DNA of 52,570 nt from positions 1-52,570 of the forward strand of contig CANAPP010000019.1 of the NCBI GenBank assembly GCA_947363565.1. The letters are read 5' to 3'. The stretch comes from an uncultured Lachnospiraceae bacterium. GTDB lineage: Bacteria; Bacillota; Clostridia; Lachnospirales; Lachnospiraceae. The notes beneath the pieces are model-generated. The model had not been told where the DNA came from. It ran no database searches and saw nothing but the letters and a program-made list of their open reading frames with translations. How positions within the stretch are numbered: position 1 is the stretch's first letter; every line of letters begins with the position of its first letter. The position numbers were made by a program, and so were the translations under genes. Of this stretch, positions 1 through 9,270 are shown piece after piece.

Positions 1-83
1 CCATGCCTTGCAAACCTGCATAAATACTGAATGTGTGGAGTTTTGCTCATGGCTACTAGACTTAATTTTTTGGAGGTGATGAA

Positions 84-1001
84 ATGAACCCAATCATTCA
101 AGTAGAACATTTCGCAAAAAAATATGGAAATTTTACAGCAGTAGACGACATTTCCTTTACCGTGGACGAGGGCAGCATTTTCGCTTTCCTTGGCCCCAAC
201 GGTGCGGGCAAGAGTACAACCATCAACACGCTTTGTACCATCCTGGACAAAACTGAGGGACGCCTGATCATCAATGGGCATGATGTTTCCGGCGAACGGG
301 ATTTGGTACGAAAAGACATTGGAATCGTCTTCCAGGATTCAACCCTTGATACAAAAATGACCGTAGAGGAAAATCTGAAATATCATTGCAGTTTCTACAA
401 AGTGCCTAAAAATGAGGTACAGGAACGCATTGACTTCGCTCTTGGCCTGGTGGAACTTACAGATTGGAAAAAGGCCATTGCGGGCAGTCTGTCTGGCGGT
501 ATGAAACGGCGGGCCGAGATTGCCAGGGGACTGGTTCATAATCCGAAAGTATTGTTTCTGGATGAGCCGACTACCGGACTCGATCCGCAGACGAGGGCCA
601 GTGTCTGGAAATATATTCAGCAGCTTCAAAAACAAAAGAAGATGACCATCTTCCTGACTACTCACTACATGGACGAGGCAGAGATCTGCTCGAAAATTGT
701 CATCATGGATCACGGTAAAATCGTTGCCAGCGACACACCTGAGAACTTGGAACACCAATATACCAGCACAGAGGTGGATGTTGTCTGTACACAGACGGAG
801 CAACTGGAAAGCGTACTGACACAGCGAGGTATTTCTTATGACAAAACCGAGAACCATATGATTTTCCGCACAAAGAACGCACCGATGGTACTGGAAATTT
901 TATTTTGCTGCAAGGAAACCATCCTTGATTTTGAAGTAAAAAACGGGACGCTGAATGAAGTGTTCCTTGCCATTACAGGAAAGGAGATTCGAAAGGTATG
1001 A
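84..1001 (+). CDS. ABC-2 type exporter ATP-binding protein (DrrA-like)
   Basis: A 305-residue ABC ATPase expected to power export through the membrane protein encoded immediately downstream. Seen: Walker A GPNGAGKS (residues 37-44), signature LSGGM (136-140), Walker B VLFLDEP (156-162) and the switch histidine in TTH (194). A C-terminal tail of about 80 residues follows, as in the DrrA/NodI group. The start has a strong site (TTGGAGGTGATGAA before ATG). The stop overlaps the next start by 4 bases (ATGA), which indicates translational coupling. Substrate unknown; members of this group export drugs, lipids or peptides. It is the first of two ATPase/permease pairs in one plus-strand operon, set against the minus-strand bulk of the window. 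Confidence 0.93.
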   Translation: MNPIIQVEHFAKKYGNFTAVDDISFTVDEGSIFAFLGPNGAGKSTTINTLCTILDKTEGRLIINGHDVSGERDLVRKDIGIVFQDSTLDTKMTVEENLKYHCSFYKVPKNEVQERIDFALGLVELTDWKKAIAGSLSGGMKRRAEIARGLVHNPKVLFLDEPTTGLDPQTRASVWKYIQQLQKQKKMTIFLTTHYMDEAEICSKIVIMDHGKIVASDTPENLEHQYTSTEVDVVCTQTEQLESVLTQRGISYDKTENHMIFRTKNAPMVLEILFCCKETILDFEVKNGTLNEVFLAITGKEIRKV

Positions 1002-1843
1002 ACCCTATCATCGCAATTATTGAAAGAAATCTGCTGAACTATATCCGCAACAAGGCACGGCTTTTGGGAAGTCTGTTTATGTCCTTTTTCATGCTGGTGA
1101 TGTTTTCATTTTTGATGAAATCCTCTATGAGTGGTTTGGGCCAGCCCATGAACTATCTGCTGGCCGGCGTCATCATCATGACTGTTTTTCAAACCGGCAT
1201 TAACCATTCCTCCGAGATTTTGTCTGACATCGCGGGTGGTTACATGAAAGAAGTTATGGTGGCCCCAATTTCCCGCAGCGAAATTTCCATTGGCAACATT
1301 GCGGCGGGAGCGCTGGTCGCAACCTTGCAGGGAGCCATTATGATGATACTTGCCATTTTTCTGGGGCTTCATGTTTCGGTTTTGCAATTTCTGCTGATGT
1401 TGATCATGATGCTGCTCTCGGCTATGACTTTCAGTGCGATCGGCCTGTTCCTTGCAACAGTTTCCCGGAACGCCCCCGCCTTTCAAACGGTCAGTTCCAT
1501 GGTCATGATGCCCCTGACCTTTGTTTCCGGCGCATACATCCCCACAACGATCATGCCCGGTTTCCTCCTGCCAGTGGTCTATCTGAATCCGCTGACTTAT
1601 ACGACCTCCATTTTCCGCTATATTGCTTTGGGTGCGTATAAGCTGACCACGATGGAACTTTTAGAGCAGGGCATGGCGTTTGCTATCGGTGGATTTGTGA
1701 TTACACCGATCATGGGTTTGGCAATCACAGTTTTGATCGGTGCCTTTTTCTTCGTACTATGTGTCCGCAAATTTAATCAGGCGGATTTCTCTACGGTAAA
1801 AGTCGCTACAGGAATGCGCGGCGGTGGCGCACCGGCAAGGTAA
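998..1843 (+). CDS. ABC-2 type exporter permease
   Basis: A 281-residue integral membrane protein of the ABC-2 permease family, partner of the ATPase that overlaps it by 4 bases. Seen: a short cytoplasmic N-terminus (IIAIIERNLLNYIRNKARLL), then about six hydrophobic segments spread over residues 20-260. The segment ending LNPLTYTTSIFRYIALG is the conserved ABC-2 region near the fifth segment. The tail is short and Gly/Arg-rich. The substrate cannot be read from sequence. The next ATPase starts 12 bases downstream after GGGAGGTAACAC, so the four genes are probably one transcript. Confidence 0.92.
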   Translation: MNPIIAIIERNLLNYIRNKARLLGSLFMSFFMLVMFSFLMKSSMSGLGQPMNYLLAGVIIMTVFQTGINHSSEILSDIAGGYMKEVMVAPISRSEISIGNIAAGALVATLQGAIMMILAIFLGLHVSVLQFLLMLIMMLLSAMTFSAIGLFLATVSRNAPAFQTVSSMVMMPLTFVSGAYIPTTIMPGFLLPVVYLNPLTYTTSIFRYIALGAYKLTTMELLEQGMAFAIGGFVITPIMGLAITVLIGAFFFVLCVRKFNQADFSTVKVATGMRGGGAPAR

Positions 1844-1855
1844 GGGAGGTAACAC

Positions 1856-2737
1856 ATGGAATTGCAGTTTGAACAGGTTGCAAAAAACTATAAAGACAAA
1901 AAAGTCCTCAAAGGAATTTCCCTCGCCATGGAAACCGGAGTCTATGGGCTGCTCGGCCCCAATGGCGCGGGTAAGACGACCATGATACGGATTCTGGCCG
2001 ATGTGCTACGTCCCAGCAAAGGGCGGGTCCTATGCAACGGCAGGGACATTCACGCCATGGGAGACGAATACCGGGCAAAAATCGGCTACCTACCCCAGGA
2101 TGTCAGCTTTTACGGTGACTTTACCGGCAAAGATTATCTGGAATATTCAGCGGCACTGAAAGGTATGGAAAAGTCCATGGCCAGAAAGCGGATAGAGGAA
2201 TTGGCATACGTCGTTGGTTTGCAGAATGATCTGGATCGGAAATGCGCCGCCTATTCGGGCGGGATGCAGCGCAGGCTTGGCATCGCACAGGCCCTGTTGG
2301 ATAACCCGGAAATCCTGATTCTGGATGAACCCACTTCCGGTCTTGATCCCTATGAGCGTATCAAATTCCGAAATATTATCTCCGCCTATGCAAAAGACCG
2401 TCTGGTGCTGCTTTCTACTCACATTGTTTCCGATGTTGAGCACATTGCCGCGCAGATTATGATGATGGAGTACGGTGTTATTCAATACACACTTACCAAT
2501 GCAGAGTACATCAAAAAGATGGATGGATGTGTCTGGTTAGTGAAAATGCCCGCCGAGCAGCTTGTAGAATATCAAAATCAAGCCGTTATCAGCAATGTCA
2601 TTGCCAAAGAAGATCATATGGAGGTGCGCGTCATTGATGAATCAAAGCCCGCTCGTAAAGCAGTGCAGGCTGTACCCACATTGGAGGATGCATATTTATA
2701 TATTTTCAACTACTTGCCCGGAAAGAAAAGGAGGTAA
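1856..2737 (+). CDS. ABC transporter ATP-binding protein (second pair)
   Basis: A 293-residue ABC ATPase. Seen: Walker A GPNGAGKT (residues 34-41), Q-loop PQD (80-82), signature YSGGM (133-137) and Walker B ILILDEP (153-159) followed by STH. It is distinct from the first ATPase at 84-1001, with a different signature and a shorter N-terminus, so it probably serves its own permease (2737-3945) rather than being a local duplicate. The stop and the next start share one base (TAATG), which couples translation. The C-terminal 90 residues resemble the accessory domain of ABC-2 exporter ATPases of the YtrB/EcfA-like groups. Substrate unknown. Confidence 0.92.
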   Translation: MELQFEQVAKNYKDKKVLKGISLAMETGVYGLLGPNGAGKTTMIRILADVLRPSKGRVLCNGRDIHAMGDEYRAKIGYLPQDVSFYGDFTGKDYLEYSAALKGMEKSMARKRIEELAYVVGLQNDLDRKCAAYSGGMQRRLGIAQALLDNPEILILDEPTSGLDPYERIKFRNIISAYAKDRLVLLSTHIVSDVEHIAAQIMMMEYGVIQYTLTNAEYIKKMDGCVWLVKMPAEQLVEYQNQAVISNVIAKEDHMEVRVIDESKPARKAVQAVPTLEDAYLYIFNYLPGKKRR

Positions 2738-3945
2738 TGTTCATGTCACTATTCTATTTTGAACTCCAAAAGCTGCTGTTCAATAAGAAAACCAGCCTTT
2801 TACTGCTATGTCTGTTTGCGCTTTATAGCGTTATTGGCTTTACTTCCACTATATTTCTGATTGGCAGCAATGATAGTTACCGTGCATATGAGGAAATGGC
2901 TGTTGCTTATGAGGGATCGTTTGACAACGAAAAGGCTGCTGAAGCAGAACACATTTATAACGAAGTGAGTGCCCGCTATGGCACAGATTCCAGGATGATC
3001 GCCCGAAGTGTCAAAGACCAGCCAGAAATCATTTTAGCGGTGAACTACTACGCCTATGCCCAGCAGGTGGAGGAATATTGGAACGGTACGCCGCCAGAGA
3101 GTGCCGAAGAACCCTGTGGCATTGCCCTGCTGAAATCAAAGTTGGCAGAGTTGGAGAACCAGGGAAAGCAAGATACATTCGCCTATCGAAAACTCTCTGA
3201 TGCCCTGAAATGCCTGATTGAACTTGGTGAACCGACGTTTGCCAATATTCTGTTATGGGAGAACTTGTTCAACAACTGGGGGGAGCATATGATGCAGTTT
3301 CTTCTGTTTGTGCCGCTGACATTTATCATCGCACCGGTTTTCGCTGTGGAACGGTCAAGCGGCATGGACAATCTGATTTTAAGTTCCCGCTATGGCCGGA
3401 AAAAGATTGTCACAGCAAAACTGTTGAGTGTACTTGTTGCCTCCACCGTTGTAGTCATATTGTATTTGGTAGCTACCTTTCTTTTCGGTTTTCTTCCTCA
3501 CGGAAGCCTGCATGGATGGAATGCTGCCATTCAGTCCATTCCCACATATGCCAGATCAATGTTCCACTTCAAGGTTTGGCAGCTTGCACTTGTGGGAGCT
3601 GCATGGCTCATTTTCACCGGTGCGGTTTACGGCCTGATCGTCAGCTTTATCTCATCTCGTATGAAAAGCCAGATGGGAACGGCAGGCATCAGCCTGGTGC
3701 TTCTGTTTGTAAATGTGGGATTGGCAGCAATGGGTGATACGGTCCTCCAAAGAATCCAGCCGCTTGTGGACTTTGGACTGGCAAACGTCACTTTAATCAA
3801 AGAGGTATTCGGCGCTCATAAACTTTTCGATGTATTTGGCGTGAGTATCAGCTACCCCGTTATGGCGGTTTTTGTTTTAACCTCTATTGCTGCCCTCGCT
3901 ATCTTTGGGATTTACCAAGGACAAAGGAGCAGAACTGTTGCATAA
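2737..3945 (+). CDS. ABC transporter permease with large extracellular loop
   Basis: A 402-residue membrane protein. Seen: one hydrophobic segment near residues 15-40, a polar stretch of about 140 residues (roughly 45-185) that is probably extracytoplasmic, then about five hydrophobic segments to the C-terminus. This is the usual layout of ABC-2 permeases that pair with single-domain ATPases. It directly follows its ATPase (overlap 1 base) and is the last gene of the plus-strand quartet. No strong rho-independent terminator is visible after the stop. The next feature is a decayed regulator in opposite orientation, which may once have controlled the quartet. Confidence 0.85.
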   Translation: MFMSLFYFELQKLLFNKKTSLLLLCLFALYSVIGFTSTIFLIGSNDSYRAYEEMAVAYEGSFDNEKAAEAEHIYNEVSARYGTDSRMIARSVKDQPEIILAVNYYAYAQQVEEYWNGTPPESAEEPCGIALLKSKLAELENQGKQDTFAYRKLSDALKCLIELGEPTFANILLWENLFNNWGEHMMQFLLFVPLTFIIAPVFAVERSSGMDNLILSSRYGRKKIVTAKLLSVLVASTVVVILYLVATFLFGFLPHGSLHGWNAAIQSIPTYARSMFHFKVWQLALVGAAWLIFTGAVYGLIVSFISSRMKSQMGTAGISLVLLFVNVGLAAMGDTVLQRIQPLVDFGLANVTLIKEVFGAHKLFDVFGVSISYPVMAVFVLTSIAALAIFGIYQGQRSRTVA

Positions 3946-3957
3946 ACAGCATTGTTT

Positions 3958-4300
3958 TTATATGCTATTTGATATTTCGCCTTTGTTCTTATGTTGATCG
4001 CGCATCTGCTCCACCATGCAGTCCAAGGTTTTTACTACGAAAATCTTTCATCCTCCGTACAAGCCGCGAACTTGCACGGTAGCTGTTTTGTCTGCTGTTC
4101 TATTTCTGGCATTTCGGGATAAAACAAGACATCGGCAGAAAGCCCTAAGCGATAGATTACATCGGCAAGGACTTCGACGGACGCATTGACTCGCCCCTTT
4201 TCTATATTTGGGATATGTCGAAGTCCTCTGCCGTTTTCTTTCCGCTTATTATCTGATATCAACTAATCTCTTCCCGTAATCTTTGTCTTCCTTCCTGCAT
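3958..4300 (-). pseudogene. Decayed XRE-family transcriptional regulator
   Basis: Remnant of a small helix-turn-helix regulator. The middle (4038-4262) reads an intact HTH tail: IPNIEKGRVNASVEVLAD, then LGLSADVLFYPE. It ends at a stop (4035-4037), but the neighbouring frame continues with TLDCMVEQMRDQ to a TAA at 3958-3960, a C-terminus typical of these regulators, so a frameshift lies near 4036-4045. Upstream, DYGKRLVDIR is found at 4252-4281 in another frame, directly before two stops. The section that should hold the HTH recognition helix is missing between KENGRGL and RHIPNIEKG. At least three lesions are therefore visible. It converges with the ABC quartet. No functional product is expected. 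Confidence 0.75.
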
Positions 4301-4319
4301 AATATCATAAGATGACCGG

Positions 4320-5201
4320 TCAGATGTTTCCTCCCATGCCCACCTTCATCCAGGTATCATATATATTCCGCTTAAACTCTTTTTCTTTTCCTATCTCCGG
4401 GAGATTACACTGCCACGGCCCATCCGCCGCCCTCCGCAGATATCCGGTGCGAAGATCCTCCTCGGAGAAGGAAAAGTGTCCCCTATGGTCTGTGAAGAAT
4501 TCAGGATGCATCAGATACACCGCCGCCGTCACATCCCAGTTATAAAAGCCGCCGATCCCGTAATCCTCCTCATTATAGCCAAACCAGTAATCCGTCCGCT
4601 CCCGGATATACCCGGCAATGGGTTCTTCCTGGGAAAACAGCTCCCTTCGATACTCTTCCCTGGTAAACAGCACCTTAAGGCAGTTATTTCCTGTGATCAC
4701 GGATACATTCCGCCCGTGTCTTAATACGTTGCAGGACGCATGGGGGTCGCAGGAAAAATTAAGCTCATCCATCACTTTCTTTTCAAATACCAGCGGCCTG
4801 GTTATCCCGCCCATCAGCACGATCTCCTTCACTTTCTCAAAAAAGTGCGGATCCTTTTCATAGGCTCCATTAAGGTTCGTAAGGGAACCGGTGGCCAGGA
4901 TGGACAGCTCTCCCGGACAGGCATCCGCCATGCGGACAAGATAATCGGCCGCCTCGCTGTCGTACTCGCCGGCTCTTTCCCCGCCCCGCTTTACCGTGAT
5001 ATCCTCACGCCCCAGATCCTTTAGCATCCTCTGGATCGTCTGGTATACCACTTCCAGCCGGTTATTGCCATAGGTTGCCGTGATACCGTGAAGCTTTGCC
5101 TCTTTTTCGCATCCCAGCAGATATAAAAGGGCAAGCCCGTCATCCACGTCACAGTCCTTCACCCCGAAAGTATTATCACAATCAAAGATAATCTGTTTCA
5201 T
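4320..5201 (-). CDS. Nucleoside hydrolase family protein (IUNH fold)
   Basis: A 293-residue member of the inosine-uridine nucleoside N-ribohydrolase family, which splits the N-glycosidic bond of ribonucleosides using a calcium ion. Seen: an Asp-rich calcium loop at the N-terminus (DCDN at 7-10, then DCDVDD at 16-21), TYGNN (44-48), LMGG, and an ELNFSCDPHA ribose-binding stretch. Near the C-terminus NWDVTAA replaces the usual HD motif, so the general-acid histidine appears to be Trp. Substrate or activity may therefore differ from classical enzymes. An upstream in-frame ATG at 5231 has no ribosome site; the ATG at 5201 follows GGGAGAG. Last gene of an ABC-uptake operon, which suggests it processes the imported compound. 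Confidence 0.85.
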   Translation of the reverse strand: MKQIIFDCDNTFGVKDCDVDDGLALLYLLGCEKEAKLHGITATYGNNRLEVVYQTIQRMLKDLGREDITVKRGGERAGEYDSEAADYLVRMADACPGELSILATGSLTNLNGAYEKDPHFFEKVKEIVLMGGITRPLVFEKKVMDELNFSCDPHASCNVLRHGRNVSVITGNNCLKVLFTREEYRRELFSQEEPIAGYIRERTDYWFGYNEEDYGIGGFYNWDVTAAVYLMHPEFFTDHRGHFSFSEEDLRTGYLRRAADGPWQCNLPEIGKEKEFKRNIYDTWMKVGMGGNI

Positions 5202-5243
5202 CGTTATCCACTCTCCCATCTTCTGTTTCATGTACCGGATATG

Positions 5244-6218
5244 CTACATCTTTTCACGTCCTTCGGCAGGTGCCATGCCTGTCTTCCGGCCGATCTCTAT
5301 TCCAACAGGATCCCCCGGCGCTATCCCCAAAGCTTCCAGATCACTGCCTGTCATCATGCAGAGCACTTCGCCTCCCGGGGTGTCTACTGTGACTTCCGCC
5401 GTCTCCCCCATGAACACTATATCCTTTACCCGGCAGTCCTCTCCTGACGGGATGATCCGAAGGTCAAAGGGGCGTACCCAGATCTCTTTCCCTCCATCCC
5501 GGATATAGTTCATCCTGCCAAAATACTCCGCCACCTCCCGGTTTATGGGATGCCGGAAAATATTCCGGGGCGTATCGTACTGAAGGATCCGCCCGCCGCT
5601 CATCAGGGCGATACGGTCCGAGAACTTCAAAGCTTCCTGCTTATCGTGGGTCACAAGCACCGTTGTCAGCCTATTCTCCCGGTGAAGCTTCCTCACCAGC
5701 TCCCCCATCTCCGCCCGAAGCCTCTCATCCAGCCCGGAAAACGGTTCGTCCAGAAGAAGGAGCCTCGGGTCTGCCGCGAGAGCCCTGGCAAGGGCTACCC
5801 TCTGCATCTGTCCCCCGGACATCTCCCTGATCTTCCGATCCTCATATCCGGTCAGCTGCACCTGGCCAAGAAGCCGGCTTACCGTCTCCTTCTGCCGCTC
5901 CTTTTGTACTCCCCGGATACGCATGGGAAAAGCGATATTCTTCCCCGCGGTCATATGGGGGAACAGGCGCAGATCCTGGAACACGATCACCGTTCCCCTC
6001 TTCTGGGGCTGGATGCCGTTCATTTCCTTCCCGTCGATCAATACCTTTCCTGTCCCCGCCTCCAAAAGCCCGGCAATACTTTTGAGAAGCGTACTCTTCC
6101 CGCAGCCGGACGCTCCCAGAAGGGAGATGAACTCCCCGTCCGCAATATCCAGGCACAGGTCATGAAGTACCTTCGTCTCTCCAAAAGCCACATTTAGATT
6201 TTCAATTCTTAAGCTCAT
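5244..6218 (-). CDS. ABC importer ATP-binding protein with TOBE domain
   Basis: A 324-residue ATPase of the ion/polyamine/thiamine importer class. Seen: Walker A GASGCGKS near residue 35, signature MSGGQMQR, Walker B LLLLDEPFSGLD, and a C-terminal part (about 235-320) that reads as a TOBE-like beta domain (VRPFDLRIIP, then VFMGETAEVTV). The ATG at 6218 follows AGGAGCGGAT and begins MSLRIENLNV. A longer in-frame ATG at 6263 would run back into the permease gene and lacks a site. It lies 8 bases after the permease stop and 42 bases before the nucleoside hydrolase, in an operon with a YnjB-type binding protein. Confidence 0.93.
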   Translation of the reverse strand: MSLRIENLNVAFGETKVLHDLCLDIADGEFISLLGASGCGKSTLLKSIAGLLEAGTGKVLIDGKEMNGIQPQKRGTVIVFQDLRLFPHMTAGKNIAFPMRIRGVQKERQKETVSRLLGQVQLTGYEDRKIREMSGGQMQRVALARALAADPRLLLLDEPFSGLDERLRAEMGELVRKLHRENRLTTVLVTHDKQEALKFSDRIALMSGGRILQYDTPRNIFRHPINREVAEYFGRMNYIRDGGKEIWVRPFDLRIIPSGEDCRVKDIVFMGETAEVTVDTPGGEVLCMMTGSDLEALGIAPGDPVGIEIGRKTGMAPAEGREKM

Positions 6219-6226
6219 ATCCGCTC

Positions 6227-7063
6227 CTATGTATAAAACGCTGTATCTGTATTCCTGCTCCATCTGTCAGCTATTTTTTCAAATATCGCAAATACCGCCA
6301 AGGTAATGCAAAGGAAGATCACGCTGTATGCGCAGGCAATGTTCCTGTCCCCGCTCTGCAGGTAAGGCACCATGACGATGGTAAAGGTCTTCACCTGCCC
6401 GCCGCCGATCAAAAGGGTCAAAAAATACTGGCTGAAAGACACGATGTAAGACATGCAGAACGCCGACAGGATAACCGGGATAAGAATCGGCAGTGTCACA
6501 CGAAAGAATGCCTGCCCCGCCGATGCTCCAAGAACCCTAGCCTGTTCCTCAAGCCGCGCTCCCACCGCCGCCGTCCCGTCCATCAGCAGCCGTACCCCGT
6601 AGGGAAGCGAGCAGATCAGATGGGCGATCACCACGCCCGCAACCGTATTATTAAGCCCCAGCTTAATAAAGGTGATCTGGACGCCCATGGCAAACACCGT
6701 TGCCGGGACCATAAAGGGAAGGACCGTCAAAAAATACACGAGACCTTTCCCCGGAAATTCGTACAGTACCAGCGCTCTCGCCGTCATCGTCCCGATCGCT
6801 ACCGACAGCAGGGCAACTGCCGAAGAGATGATGATGCTGGAAGCAAAAAGCTTTGTAAGCACTTCGCTCCTTTGGAATATCCCGTCAAGCGCCCGCAGGG
6901 AAAACACCTGGGGCCAAAGATCCGGCCATGCCCACCGCTCGGTAACCGTCCAGACAAGCATCACCGCCACCGGCAGGATAATGGCCAGCACAAACATTAT
7001 AAGGATGATATCCGTGATCATAAATCTTCTTTTCTTCACCGCTTTTTCTGGCTCCTCCCTCAT
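6227..7063 (-). CDS. ABC importer permease (second)
   Basis: A 278-residue MetI-type permease with six predicted membrane segments. Seen: the EAA-loop region with the usual Gly (EEQARVLGASAGQAFFRVTLP), which docks onto the ATPase. It starts within the stop of the preceding permease (ATGA, 4-base overlap) and ends 8 bases before the ATPase start. With 7060-7929 it would form a heterodimeric channel. E. coli YnjC is one long protein with two such halves; here they are separate genes. Substrate not established. Confidence 0.92.
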   Translation of the reverse strand: MREEPEKAVKKRRFMITDIILIMFVLAIILPVAVMLVWTVTERWAWPDLWPQVFSLRALDGIFQRSEVLTKLFASSIIISSAVALLSVAIGTMTARALVLYEFPGKGLVYFLTVLPFMVPATVFAMGVQITFIKLGLNNTVAGVVIAHLICSLPYGVRLLMDGTAAVGARLEEQARVLGASAGQAFFRVTLPILIPVILSAFCMSYIVSFSQYFLTLLIGGGQVKTFTIVMVPYLQSGDRNIACAYSVIFLCITLAVFAIFEKIADRWSRNTDTAFYT

Positions 7064-7929
7064 TTTTTACCAGCCAGTTTTTTCTGGCTCCTCGTCATCA
7101 GGATAAAATACAGTCCCGCGCAGACCAGGGAAATGACAATGATCAGGCCGTTTAACGCCATGGCGTATGGCCTGTTCCTGAGATCCGGGTGTGTATACTG
7201 GATATAGGCCTGCACAGGCAGCGCCTTCGGTGTCGTCGCCCCCAGGATAAACGGCAGCTCATAAGCGCCCAGGGCAAAGACGAAGATGATCAGGAAGCCG
7301 CTGGATATCGTACTGGCGCAAAGAGGAAGTGTCACCCTAAGGAAAGTCTGCACCTTTCCGGCTCCGAGATTCACCGCCGCCTCGCCGAGCTTCCCGTCGA
7401 TATTAGCCATCAGCGCGATGACAAAGTAGATGATAAAGGGAATTTCCTTCCAAAGATACGCCAGGATAATCCCAAATCCTCCCGCGTCATAGATCAGCGC
7501 CGGGAACTGCTGCTGCTCCCCGATAAGGCCGAAGGCATAGGCGAGCCTCGCCAGAAGTCCGTTCTGGGAACAGATATTGATGGCAAAAAGCGCCACAACA
7601 ACATGGGGGACGATGATAGGAAGCTGCACGATCCTCATCATTTTCCCCTTCGTCCTGCATCCGTTCACAAGCAAAGCACATAACAAAACGCCCGCCGCCG
7701 TAGAAAACAGCGCCGAGAATAATGCAATCCTAAGGCTATATAAGACCGAATTTACCATATCCGGCTTTGTCAGTATCTCTTTATAGTAAAATAGCGTCGG
7801 CTCCCTCAGGCCAAAAGCCGGGATCACCCCAAGACTCTGGGTAATCCCGGTAATCAATCCAATCAGGAAGAAAATGGTCAAAACAATCTGAGGAACCAAT
7901 AAGATATATGGCGTCAGCTTCCTTTGCAT
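7060..7929 (-). CDS. ABC importer permease (first)
   Basis: A 289-residue permease with six predicted membrane segments and an EAA-type loop (GEAAVNLGAGKVQTFLRVTL). It begins inside the stop of the binding protein (TAATG, one-base overlap) and ends overlapping the next permease by 4 bases, so all four transport genes are translationally coupled. It should pair with 6227-7063. The family is the one found with YnjB-like and thiamine/iron/putrescine-like binding proteins; the imported substrate is unknown. Confidence 0.92.
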   Translation of the reverse strand: MQRKLTPYILLVPQIVLTIFFLIGLITGITQSLGVIPAFGLREPTLFYYKEILTKPDMVNSVLYSLRIALFSALFSTAAGVLLCALLVNGCRTKGKMMRIVQLPIIVPHVVVALFAINICSQNGLLARLAYAFGLIGEQQQFPALIYDAGGFGIILAYLWKEIPFIIYFVIALMANIDGKLGEAAVNLGAGKVQTFLRVTLPLCASTISSGFLIIFVFALGAYELPFILGATTPKALPVQAYIQYTHPDLRNRPYAMALNGLIIVISLVCAGLYFILMTRSQKKLAGKK

Positions 7930-9215
7930 TATTTCCCTACAACCTCTTCTAACCAGATCTCCTCGATAATCGGCACAAGCTCCGCAGGCATCTCCGGAAG
8001 ACGCTTGGACAGCAACTCGTCCTGGGCGATATTGCCCTTTCCGAGATCCACCTTGTCAAAGGCTTCCTTCTGCTCGTCGGACAGCTTATTGTAATCCACG
8101 ACCGGAAGGACCTTCATCTTGTCAAAACGGTCCGCCTGGATCTCCGGGGACATCATCTCATTGATGGCCACCATCGCGCCCGCCTTATTCCCGGAATTTG
8201 CCGCGATCGCCATGAAGTTCGTATTTCCGATCGTCCCCTTATCAAACTGGAAAGACTGGGTCGTCTCGGTATAGGTTCCGTCCGCAATCTTAATGGAAGT
8301 GCCGAAAGCGTCATAAGTCATATTCAGCACAAGCTCACCGTCCGCAAACATATTATCTACCGTGGTGGAAGCATCTGGGAAGGTCTTTCCCTCATTCCAG
8401 AGATAAGGATTCAGCTTCCTTAAATATTCTAAGGCCGGCTCGATAGCCTTCTTCACCGTCTCCTTGTCCGCTTCCATATCAAGGAACTGCTCATAGCCGC
8501 AGATATCGTAGATGACATTCCGCACAAATACACTTCCGGTAAAGTCCGGGAGCGCCGGGTAAGTCACTTTGCCCTTGTTCGCCTTTGCAACCTCCAGAAG
8601 CTCGTCGGTATTCTTCGGAAGATCCGGCGTCACGGCCGTATCCGCGATCATTACCATCTGTGCCTTGCCGTAGGGCGCCTCATACCCTTCAATAGGATAG
8701 GCGAAATCAAGCGTCACGTCCTCTGACTCGGCATCGATATAATCCCCGAAGTTCGGGAGCTTCTCCACAAATGGCCCGTAAAGCATATTGTTCTCTTTGG
8801 CAGACTGGAAATTCTCCCCATTGATCCAGATCATGTCTATGCTCCCGTCTTCTTCCCCTGCCTGGATCTCGCCGGAAAGCTGGCTCAACACCTGGTCGAT
8901 GTCCATGGGCACACGCTCCATGGTGATCTCATACTTCTCCTTCATGGCCGGCGCAAATACATCATCCAGCCATTTGTTCAGCACTTCATCTCCACCCCAG
9001 CCGTAAAAGGTTACGGTACTGCCCTTCGCAGCTTCTTTAAGCTCGTCAAAAGTCATATCCTTTATCTCTTTGCCGCCCTGGCCTTCGGAAGTCTTCTCAT
9101 CGCCGGCTGTCTCTTCTTTCTGTGCCTCTTCCTTTTTCTGATCATCGCCTGCGCAGGCCGCAAGCCCGAAGACCATGACCGTACTCATCAGCAATGCAAG
9201 TATTCTCTTCTTCAT
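7929..9215 (-). CDS. YnjB-like ABC substrate-binding lipoprotein
   Basis: A 428-residue extracellular solute-binding protein. Seen: a lipoprotein signal peptide (MKKRILALLMSTVMVFGLAA followed by Cys21), a charged linker rich in Glu/Lys (24-50), then a two-lobed periplasmic-binding-protein sequence. The stretches FYGWGGDEVLNKWLDD and DMIWINGENF are what I recognise as the YnjB type. It would be anchored to the outer face of the membrane and deliver ligand to the two permeases. First gene of the operon, with its own promoter at 9271-9300. The ligand is unknown. The nucleoside hydrolase at the operon end makes a nucleoside or nucleoside-like compound a possibility; that is inference from context only. 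Confidence 0.9.
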   Translation of the reverse strand: MKKRILALLMSTVMVFGLAACAGDDQKKEEAQKEETAGDEKTSEGQGGKEIKDMTFDELKEAAKGSTVTFYGWGGDEVLNKWLDDVFAPAMKEKYEITMERVPMDIDQVLSQLSGEIQAGEEDGSIDMIWINGENFQSAKENNMLYGPFVEKLPNFGDYIDAESEDVTLDFAYPIEGYEAPYGKAQMVMIADTAVTPDLPKNTDELLEVAKANKGKVTYPALPDFTGSVFVRNVIYDICGYEQFLDMEADKETVKKAIEPALEYLRKLNPYLWNEGKTFPDASTTVDNMFADGELVLNMTYDAFGTSIKIADGTYTETTQSFQFDKGTIGNTNFMAIAANSGNKAGAMVAINEMMSPEIQADRFDKMKVLPVVDYNKLSDEQKEAFDKVDLGKGNIAQDELLSKRLPEMPAELVPIIEEIWLEEVVGK

Positions 9216-9270
9216 CTCTTCCTCCCTGTTTTGCTTGGTTTTTTAATCATAGTTCACCGCTTAGGTTATA

